Of a stretch of 64,000 bases of DNA, positions 53,432-64,000 are shown one piece after another. This DNA comes from Piliocolobus tephrosceles (lineage: Eukaryota > Chordata > Mammalia > Primates > Cercopithecidae), in assembly GCF_002776525.5 (NCBI RefSeq), contig NC_045439.1:121053300-121117299 (forward strand), read 5' to 3'. The translations under genes were made by a program, and so were the position numbers. The notes beneath the pieces were generated by a model. It made no database searches. It saw nothing but the letters and a program-made list of their open reading frames with translations, and had not been told where the DNA came from. Position 1 is the first letter of the stretch. Every line of letters starts with the position of its first letter.

Positions 53432-55560
53432 ATACCTTACCTTATATGTATCTTCATACTCTTCAAGGTGCTTTTAGTTAAAACTCCAGTGAAATTTCCA
53501 TCCCCACTCATTGATCTAGAATATAGTCATAATCTGAACTTAAGGAAAAATACCATGGACTAGAACCCTTCCTGACAAATTCCATCACATAGAGATGAAC
53601 CCCATAAGGATGTTTTCTCCTCCATGTTTGCTGCCTCACAATAAGTGTAGGTAATCATAAGCTATTCATCTTTATTTTCAGAGAACTCTGGGAAAATCAG
53701 AAGAGATGAGAATTGATTAATGCTCTCTATGAAAAGTTCAATAACTCTTTAATCACAGCTTGAAAATAAAGCAATGCTTCTGATCTTTTACAAATTAATT
53801 TAACGTTGCATTAAAAATAAAATGGGCTGTAAATTGTGCTGTGTAGGGATAATCAATGGCTCATTATCTTTGCTTCTAGCAAAATGCACTGATTCTTTTA
53901 AAGCCATTAATGAGCAATACTGGGCAGTACACAGCTGCAAATATGTTCAAGTATTATTGATTCTACATCTATAAAACTAATCTCATCAGGGCAGAATTTA
54001 TGATCAGTAATAATGCAAACTGTTCCATGGTCCATACAAAAGAAATAAAAAAGAAAATTCATGGGTATAAGGCAAGATTATAAGATCACTGGGGAGAAAC
54101 AATTTCTGAGCCCTTATTCTATTCTGTTGCCAGCACATTGCGGTACTTAATCACTGTTAAATATAAATCTAATAAAAAGAGATTATCAATGTTGACCAAT
54201 GAAATGTTAACAGTCTTTTCATATAACTAAACCATTATGATAATTCTGTAACTTGGATTGATGTTACCACTTTCCTTAGACATTACTAGGACATTATGTA
54301 CAAATTATCTATCAGGTTACTTCTATATTATTTCATATTTTATTACATAATGCTTGCAAATATTTTGCTACTGAAACAGAAACATTGAGTTGATTTATTG
54401 TTTTCATTGTCCAGCTTTGTAAAATAAATGTGTTCTTCATGTGTTGAACTGCCGGTTAAATCTCTCCTCTTTGGAAGTCCATTAAGCCTTTCAATCTAAC
54501 GTCCAAAAATCTTGAGCTTGCTCCTAGGCAGCTGAGGTAGCTGCTGAATCTTGGGATCTAGTTTATCCTCAATGCCAGAGGGTGGGAAAAGGAAGAAAGG
54601 GCCCTTGAAGCTTCTTTAGGAGGAGAATGGTGGGAGAATGGAGAATTTTCCACAAATAGAAAAAGAGGATGGAAATGAAAATCTAACAACTCTAACATGT
54701 ATCAAGCCAGATTTTATCTTCTATTTTACTTTAATTGTGACAAAGCAGAAGTAAAGCTTAATTATGTTCAGATAATACCAAGGACTGCCTTACAGAGAAA
54801 CTATCACTAAAAAGCATCATAACAAAGAGATCACATTTTGCTGAAAACTAACAGACTAGCATTCCACTTGTTGTTATGAAACTTCACCAGGTTTGTTGAG
54901 CTGAGCTCTGAAATGCAAAGATTTAACATCCCTGCTTTTATGCCAGATATTTAATAGCAGGAGTAAGAAATAACAATCCATATAATATAAATGTGTAGAA
55001 ATTGCCAAAAATTGTTAAATCTTTTTTAAAAACTTACCTAGAAATTTCAAACTAATAATACTGCATTTTCAGGGGTTTAGGATTGCTGCTGTTAAAAGTG
55101 GCAGCCTACTGACCTGAAAGTTCATGGAGAGAGAGCAGAACTTGATTTCCCTTCTCAGTGTCTCAAGGACCCAACATGCAGGTAAGTGACACACTCTAAT
55201 CTAGCAATGGTAAGGAGGAATAAAAGCGACATATTTCCATCCAGTTTTCTTACACAGCACTTAATTTTAAAGGAATTTTCCTGCTTATTTATAAGAACAT
55301 TTAACTTATAATAGAGACACAGGTAAAAACTACTGCCTAGCATTTCCTCAAAAAGATTGTCCATCTTTTTGTTTCCCAGACTCTCAAACGTATTTCAGAG
55401 CCAGGTTATATCAACACTCAGTTACATTTAGAGAGTGTAAATTTGCAAACACCTACGTTTCTCAGAATTGGACAAAAAAGAATGTAAATTCAAAAGGTGA
55501 ATGAAGCCAAAAGCAGAAGCTGGACCTGGATAAAGCAGTAAGTCCGTTCAAAGTAGGGGA
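53432..55560. other. long block without recognised repeats
   Basis: About 2.1 kb with no family recognised. 53780-54060 is a candidate conserved element: AT-rich with an E-box 'cagctg', TAAT sites and few low-complexity runs. Confidence 0.45.
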
Positions 55561-55575
55561 TGCTGCACTGTTTCT

Positions 55576-55870
<295 letters not shown>

Positions 55871-55884
55871 GCTGCACTGTTTCT

Positions 55885-56264
55885 AAAGGCTCAGCCACCT
55901 TGTAGTTAATCCATGAGGGGGCAGAGTGATGGTCGTGTCTCTAGTGGTAACAAGGGTCACACCCAGGATATCACACAAGGATGGCTTCTCTTTCCCACTC
56001 ACTAGCCCTAAGACAAAGTGGACTTTGCGACATACTGCTCTCAGAGGTTAGATGTCACAGATGTAGGCAAGAAAACAAACCAGTGTGAAGTTTCTGAGGT
56101 CACATCACATATACTCCTAAGGACTGATTGGCCTACTCGTAAGTTATCTTTAACATGGATATTTTATACTGACCACACTATAGCATAGGTCACTTTGATT
56201 TGGACAACTAAAGTCTCAGATCAAGAGTTTAAGCTAGGTAACAACTTTGAATTATGATAAATCT
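55885..56264. other. anonymous non-coding DNA
   Basis: No gene or family recognised. Confidence 0.45.
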
Positions 56265-56265
56265 G

Positions 56266-56330
56266 CAACACCAATTCTCAAACTTTGGAATGAATAAAAA
56301 TTACTTGTGAACTTTGTTTCAAAACACAAG
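56266..56330 (+). mobile_element. MER5A left part (plus), split
   Basis: 'ccaattctcaaactttgga' to 'gtttcaaaacacaag' matches the first ~65 bp of MER5A. The rest of the same element resumes at 57742 after an L1, an MLT1 and an Alu. 'caaaacaca' and 'cacaaacaca' at the two break points look like the duplication left by the insertion. Confidence 0.7.
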
Positions 56331-57739
<1,409 letters not shown>

Positions 57740-57741
57740 TC

Positions 57742-57895
57742 ACAAACACAGTCTGAGTCTCCCTACCCACCGAATTACAGAGATTCTTATTCAGAATATC
57801 TGGAGAAGGTCTAAAAATGTGCATTTTAAAACAAGTGTTTTCCCACCTTCCAAGATTCTGTAGAACTTTGACAAATAATAAGATAAAATATTCTT
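57742..57895 (+). mobile_element. MER5A right part (plus)
   Basis: 'acagagattcttattcagaa', 'tatctggagaaggtctaaaa' and 'atgtgcattttaaaacaag' continue the MER5A consensus from the point where the left part stops, ending in 'tagaactttgaca'. Confidence 0.7.
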
Positions 57896-58685
57896 GATAT
57901 GGGCTTCTGGACTACTCTGATTGAGAGGCCAGGGAGCTTTGTAAAAAGCTGACACTAGAACCCCTAGAGTGAGTTACCTATGCTGCTGAGGGACAATGGT
58001 CACCTTGGAGCTCTTCTCTACTCAGGTGTAGAGAAGAGTTGAGGTGTAAAAACTTGCACTTGAGATGGGAAGGGAGAAGCTACAATGTCTACCACAATGA
58101 CATAGATGGTCTTTTGGAGAAGATGGAGTTGTCATTTAAAGACAATCAATTCATGTTCATTCACTGAGCACTTATGTATTAAACCAAATGCACATGGTCT
58201 AAATAGCAGAGTGCATTGCACTGGGGAAGAATATTTACTCTCCCTTTGCCAGCTTCAACTCTGAGACAATTGGAGATAAAACAAAAACTGCCGCAGTCAA
58301 AGAGTAATAGAAAATATACTCCAGAATAGAAAGATGGCCCTATATTTGATCAGATATTATTGAATTTTTTGAAACATTATTGAGGCAATTTGCGGGCATA
58401 TAATGCTTAGGTTTGGGGTTAGGGTTAGAGTTAAAATAAGATACAGGATAAGAATTCCATATCTCTTTCTATAAAGAGTATTCAGGATATGAAGCCTGAA
58501 TAGTCCCTACAAAAGTAATAATCAAAGTTCTTTCCAGCACATGTGCTTAATACTAAAATAACTAGAGAATGATCAAATTAGATAACCTTTAAATATTATC
58601 ATGGAAAAAGCGGGCAACAGGTGCCCAAAAAGACAATTCATGGAAGACTTTTTTCCCAATTCTCAACCAAGAAAAAGTATTAAAA
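57896..58685. other. anonymous non-coding DNA
   Basis: No family recognised. A telomere-like 'ggggttagggttag' occurs once at 58415-58428; it is too short to call. Confidence 0.45.
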
Positions 58686-58689
58686 TTGT

Positions 58690-59095
58690 AGAACGTGTGA
58701 TAGCCAACTTCCAGGATGGCTCACAGGTAGCCTCCTATTATTCATACCTCTGTATAGTCCTTTCCCAGACTGACCAATGGAATACCACAGAAGTGATGAA
58801 ATATCACTTCCAAAATCAGATTGTAAAACACAGGACAGCTTCCAGCTTGCTTACTCTCTTTCTCTCTTATAGCACATGGTCTGGGGAAAACTAGCTGCCA
58901 TGTCATAAGTAACCTAGTGAGAGGCTCATATGGCAAAACACTGGGACTTCTTGCTCACAGCCACCCTACACATAGGTCCTCCTGCCCCAGACAAGTCCTC
59001 ACATGACTGCAGCCCCAGCCAGCAGCTTGAATGCAACCTTATAAGGGATCCTGAGTCAGAATCATCCACCTAAGTCACTCTCAGATTCCTAAGTC
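58690..59095 (+). mobile_element. MLT1-like MaLR LTR (plus), diverged
   Basis: 'tgatagccaacttccagga', 'cacagaagtgatgaaatatc', 'actagctgccatgtcataag', 'cctcacatgactgcagcccc' follow the order of an MLT1-type LTR. The open frame 58601-58894 is part of it and not a gene. Confidence 0.65.
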
Positions 59096-59159
59096 TTAGA
59101 AAGTGATAAATATTTATTGTCATTCCTTGCTATGTTTTGGGGTAAATACGTTTTGAAAT

Positions 59160-59345
59160 TTTTTTTAAGATTTCATTTTTTAGCAGTTTCACATTCACAG
59201 TAAAATTGAGAGGAAGGTACAGAAATATCCCACATATCCTTTCTCCCTCCAAGTGTGCATGGAGCCTCCCCCATTGCCAATATCCCCCACCAGAGTGCTA
59301 CACATGTTACAATTGATGAACTTACATTGACACATCATTATTACC
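59160..59345. mobile_element. old L1M-like fragment
   Basis: 'tagcagtttcacattcacag', 'aaattgagaggaaggtaca', 'tatcccccaccagagtgct' and 'ttacattgacacatcatta' are a well-known old L1-associated sequence. Orientation not fixed. Confidence 0.65.
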
Positions 59346-59574
59346 CAATTGGGATAATTTTTATATAGCAATAGATAACTACTACAGAAAGTTAACACTA
59401 TTTTTATATTATATTGTTTTATAAATAATCGTTTTATGTTACAATGTTTTAATGAATTGTTGGCACCTAATACCTACTATCTGCCAAAGACAATAAAATA
59501 TGTAAAACAAGTACTAATGGTACTAATGGGAAAGTCAGAAAGCACCATCCATGGGGAGAGGAAATAACACAGTC

Positions 59575-59780
59575 AGAGGAAGTTTCGAGTCAAACAGATC
59601 TGGATTCAACTCAGACTCTATCTCTTTCTTGATGTGTGACCTTGGAAAAGTTTCTTAAACTCTCCTACCCATCAATTGAGGACAAGGCCTTCCTCATGGA
59701 GATTTTGTGAAGTTTAAATAAATGACCATATATGGAAAACACCCAACACATAGAAAGTTTTCAACATATGTTTATTTTTC
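59575..59780 (+). repeat. MIR (plus)
   Basis: 'atctggattcaactcagac', 'gatgtgtgaccttggaaaag' and 'taaataaatgaccatatat' give a near-full MIR. Confidence 0.88.
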
Positions 59781-59902
59781 CCCATCCTTTTTGATTCTAG
59801 TAATTGCAATTTGGGACATGAATGATTGCCTAATAGTCATATTTTCTTCTACCAAAAGTTTCCCTTTGTAGATATCATAAAATATAATCTATAAATCTTT
59901 CT

Positions 59903-60216
59903 GGCCAGGTGCAGTGACTCACACCTGTACTCCCAGCACTTTGAGAGGCCAAGGAAGGGGAATCAGTTGAGTCCAGGAGTTCTAGACCAGCTTACGCAAC
60001 ATACTGAGACCCTGTCTCTACAAAAATAAAAACTTGCTGGGTGTGGTGGTGCACACCTGCAGTCATAGCTACTCAGGAGACTAAAGTGCTATGATAGCTT
60101 GAACCCAGGAGATAGAAGCTTCAGTCAGCTGTGATAGCACCACTGCACTCCAGCCTAGGCAACAGAGCAACACACCACCTCCAAAAACAAAACAAAACAA
60201 AAACAATAAAACAAAT
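59903..60216 (+). mobile_element. AluJ (plus)
   Basis: A diverged Alu from 'ggccaggtgcagtgactcac' to a (CAAAA)n tail. Reverse open frame at 60121-60330 is an Alu artefact. Confidence 0.92.
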
Positions 60217-60219
60217 AAA

Positions 60220-60566
60220 TATTTCCCAACATTTTATGGGAAAAAAAAACTTGACTTCTAGGTACACCATTTGAATTTTATGAGAATAACTGGATCCTAT
60301 GACTAACTTGGAATACCTATAATTGTCCATTCATCATATGCAAGTGGTAGAAAAAATAACATCAAAATTCCTCCTTATAATACCAACTCCCTTCCCTATT
60401 TTCATCGTCAGAGATGGCCAAATTAAAGTGATATTATATTCCACATGGTGGAAGACAGACACCACCTTTGGGTAACTTTTTTAAAAGTTTCATAGCAATC
60501 CTATAGTCAACAAGGCCTGCCCTTTCCTGCACAGAGGTGAAAAGAGCAGAATTCAGCAGAAGTTTA
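60220..60566. other. anonymous non-coding DNA
   Basis: No family recognised between two Alus. Confidence 0.45.
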
Positions 60567-60585
60567 GAAAGTTGTAGTAAAGTCG

Positions 60586-61505
<920 letters not shown>

Positions 61506-61509
61506 ACCA

Positions 61510-61830
61510 TAAACTCCTGTGATATCCACATCACCTGCACCTTCTCCCGAGTCTTTCCTCAAGTATCACATTCTCACTGTCCCTTTCCCAGACCACCCTA
61601 TTTAAATTATCGGCCTCCATTCTTTGAATACCCTATACTTCCTCACTCCTTTATTTTACTCCTTAATACTTATCATCATATAATATATCATTTAATTTAC
61701 CAATATGTTTGCTGAATATTTTTCTCACTCCAGTAGCATTTAAAGTCCATGAGAATTGAGAATGCACCTCCAAAGTCTAAGACAATACCTAATACATGAT
61801 AGGTACTTAATAAATATTTGCTGAATGACT
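61510..61830 (+). mobile_element. L2 3' end (plus)
   Basis: 'tcacctgcaccttctcccg', 'ttactccttaatacttatc', 'acctaatacatgataggta' and the terminus 'ttaataaatatttgctgaat' are L2 3' order. Confidence 0.82.
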
Positions 61831-62605
61831 ACTATTTTGTTCTCTTATCTTCATGTAAAAACACGTTGTCTTAAAGCTTTGTCTCCACCTCCTCACTGAT
61901 GCCACTCTCCTCCCCCTGCACATAATAGCTCAGTCCCTTGCTAAACACATAGTAAAGGTGCAATAAATATTTAAAATATTGACCAATTAACAATTGACTC
62001 CACCAGAGACATCTGAGAGAGTAGAGGGAGAAGAAAGCTCTATCTCCTGGATTGAAAAATATCAAAATGTTGTTATCCATATGTTCACTGGACAAATATT
62101 CATTAAGAAGCTTCCATGCTATCTTTGTTTTCACAAATGGCTTTGCATGTAAGAGATCGGAGAATGCAAAGATTAATATCTACATTCAATGTAGTCACTT
62201 CGGTATGCTGCTGGAATTTGTGATTTTGCTTTTGTACAGTTTTCTTGAAGCAATAAAATATAAGCCTGCATATATAATGAGCTGTCTAAGGACCTGGCAC
62301 AATTATACATCCAATTCTCTTAAATCAGCTGCTTAGAAAATGGCAGATAACCCTCCTGATTTATGAAAGGAATTTTCAGGACTCTATTTGAAATGCAGAA
62401 ATAGTTTAAAAACTTGATAGCAAGAAATGGGCTGGTGGCTTGTATGAGGAAAAGAGAGATAAGGGAGAAATAGAGCTTAACTTTAAAATGAGAACCAGAA
62501 GGCACGTTGGGGGTGAGATAACAAGGGTTAGTGGGAGCCAACATCAATGGGGCTTAGATTGTTTGTGAACCACCTCAGAAATATTACCATTTTGATATCT
62601 TTTGA
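61831..62605. other. anonymous non-coding DNA
   Basis: A second LINE/SINE-like tail 'gtaaaggtgcaataaatatt' lies near 61953-61972. Otherwise no family or gene recognised. Confidence 0.4.
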
Positions 62606-62608
62606 GAT

Positions 62609-62659
62609 ACCATTGAAAGTTAATGGCAAAAACCACAATTACTTTTGCACCAACCTAAT
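62609..62659 (+). mobile_element. half MADE1 (mariner MITE)
   Basis: 'ccattgaaagttaatggc' and 'acttttgcaccaacctaa' are the centre and right end of MADE1, the Hsmar1-derived MITE. The left inverted end is missing. TA follows the right end. Confidence 0.9.
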
Positions 62660-62876
62660 ACATTTCTTTGCTAGTCTATTAAATGGTCTATCATTAACTT
62701 GCAACAATTGGCCCAGATTTCAGAAGGTGTCTAACTTGCCTAGTAAGCCGTGCCTTAAGCACTGGAGGAATCTGGTTCACAGTGTGAGAACAGACTCTTA
62801 AGTGTTCAGTGATCAAGCATATGTAACATATATGTTCTTTGGAGTTAAAATTTTCTGAAGCTACAAAAGTTATTTC

Positions 62877-63030
62877 ACTCATTTATTTAGAAAACATTAA
62901 TAAAACATCTACTCCACTAATCTCCAGGAATACAGTAGTGACGAATCACATAGTTATGAATCAGATAATGTGCCTAATTTCAGAGCGCTGACATTTGAGA
63001 TCGACAAGCCGTCAGAAACAAAAAATTACA
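62877..63030 (-). mobile_element. L2-like (minus), left part
   Basis: 'ctcatttatttagaaaacat' and 'ccaggaatacagtagtgac' match the reverse of an L2 3' end. The copy appears to resume at 63665 after an L1. Confidence 0.55.
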
Positions 63031-63054
63031 GAATTAAATTTTTGAAAAAGAAAT

Positions 63055-63345
63055 GATATCTTGAGTTAATTTGTGTATATGATGAAAGGTACAGTTATAG
63101 TTTCATTCTTCTATGTATGGCTAGCCAATTATCCCAGCACCATTTATTAAATAGGGAGTTCTTTCCCCATTACTTGTCTTTGTCAACCTTGTTGAAGATC
63201 ATGTTATCGTAGGTGTATGACTTTATTTCTGAGTTTTCTATTCTGTTCTATTGGTCTGTGTGTCTGCTTTTATACTCATACCATGCTGTTTTGATTACTG
63301 TAGCCTTATAGTATAAATTCAAGTTGTGATGAATGTGATGCCCCC
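63055..63345 (-). mobile_element. L1P ORF2 segment, inverted 5' part
   Basis: 'ttgagttaatttgtgtatat', 'ggctagccaattatcccagc', 'tttattaaatagggagttc' and 'accatgctgttttgattac' are antisense L1 ORF2. Directly next, L1 sense 3' sequence begins, so this is the inverted 5' half of a twin-primed insertion. Confidence 0.9.
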
Positions 63346-63655
63346 TACACCATGGAATACTATACAGCCATAAAAAGTAAGGAAATCATATCCTTTGCAG
63401 CATCACGGATGCAGCTAAGGCCATAATCCTAAGTGAATTAACACAGGAAAAGAAAACCAAATACCACATGTTCTCATTTATATAAGTGGGAGCTAAACAT
63501 TCAGCACACATATACATAAACCTGAGGACCATAGACACTGTCAACTACTAGAGTGAGGCAGGAGGGAGTGGGTACCATGCTCACTACCTGGGTCCAATAT
63601 ACCCATGTAGCAATCCTACACGTGTACTCCCTGTATCTAAAATAAAAGCTGATTT
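63346..63655 (+). mobile_element. L1P 3' end (plus)
   Basis: 'ctacaccatggaatactat', 'aaataccacatgttctcat', 'gtgggagctaaacattcag' and an A-rich tail are an L1P 3' end in sense orientation, joined head-on to the inverted segment. Confidence 0.92.
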
Positions 63656-63659
63656 TTTA

Positions 63660-64000
63660 AAGAAGTATAAAAATAAATTACCAATTAAGATATAGACTGT
63701 GATAAGTGCTGTGAAAGAAATATATAGAGTGATGAGAAGAGATTAAGGTCACACTGAGGAGGACACTGAGGCGCTGACATTGAAGTCTAACTTGAAGGGT
63801 AAACTAGCCATGGTAAACCTGAAGGGTGAACTGCAGAAAAAAAGATGGTAAGCAGAAGGACAGCAAATACAAGGCCTGGTGTTAGGAAAGGGCTTGTTGT
63901 ACTCTGCAACAGAGAGGAGGTCACTGCTGCTTGAATGAGGAAGGGAGTTGTATGAAATGAAGTTCAAGGTGTGCACAGGAGCCAGTTCATACAGAACAAC
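63660..64000 (-). mobile_element. L2-like (minus), right part, runs off the window
   Basis: 'gataagtgctgtgaaagaa', 'cactgaggaggacactgagg', 'aaggacagcaaatacaagg' and 'tgttaggaaagggcttgt' follow the reverse L2 order. Probably the same copy as 62877-63030, split by the L1. Confidence 0.6.

Noticed and set aside
58412..58432. Telomere-like 'ggggttagggttag'
   Set aside because: Only two TTAGGG-like units; too short for an interstitial telomere.

Overview
This is a 64-kb stretch of primate nuclear DNA, almost certainly from an Old World monkey. It is AT-rich, has no operon-like gene packing, and contains at least 22 Alu copies plus L1, L2, MIR, MaLR LTR and DNA-transposon fossils. Three Alus (3511-3864, 55576-55870, 60586-60890) carry AluYR-type diagnostic bases ('ctcaagcctgtaatcc' and, in the last two, 'gagatccggcc'), known from cercopithecid monkeys. 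Two of these keep perfect 14- and 19-bp target-site duplications. No convincing protein-coding exon, tRNA, rRNA, snRNA or CpG island was found. The window reads as intergenic or deep intronic sequence; short exons cannot be excluded by eye.

Layout: 1-3.5 kb is mostly anonymous sequence around a 400-N gap whose flanks are perfect reverse complements. 3.5-9 kb holds two Alus, a TA/TG microsatellite and anonymous DNA. 9-13.7 kb is an L1 block: an L1PA-like ORF2 tail joined abruptly to a fuller L1PB-like element (5'UTR, ORF1, ORF2 endonuclease region, internal deletion, 3'UTR) that carries two Alus. 13.7-20.5 kb mixes an MLT1 LTR piece, a MIR, Alus, a Tigger DNA transposon with a recognisable transposase N-terminus, and a HAL1/L1ME-like element. 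22.8-26.7 kb is a long block without recognised repeats, with two perfect short palindromes and an unexplained minus-strand open frame. 28.7-34.6 kb holds MER5A, MIR, a long L2 split by an MLT1 LTR and an Alu, and L1 pieces. 34.6-38.9 kb is sparse. 39.7-42.4 kb has a triplicated TG-rich minisatellite, then an ancient mariner element with both inverted ends, interrupted by an AluY and an inverted L1.

42.6-49.3 kb contains more Alus (one with a 178-bp AT-rich block inside), a gapped CA/purine satellite and an L2. 49.3-56.2 kb is sparse apart from a solo MST LTR with a 5-bp duplication and a tail-less Alu in it, and a young AluYR. 56.3-57.9 kb is a nested stack: MER5A split by L1M, itself split by MLT1, with an Alu at the L1 tail. 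58-64 kb has further MLT1, L1M, MIR, L2, a young AluYR, a half MADE1 and a twin-primed L1 sitting in an L2.

The genes do not work together in any pathway here: every recognisable coding remnant belongs to a dead transposable element. I found no novel biological system. The most useful leads are the palindrome-flanked gap, the mariner fossil with DD34D spacing, the nested insertion stacks, the Alu-internal microsatellites and the repeat-free blocks.
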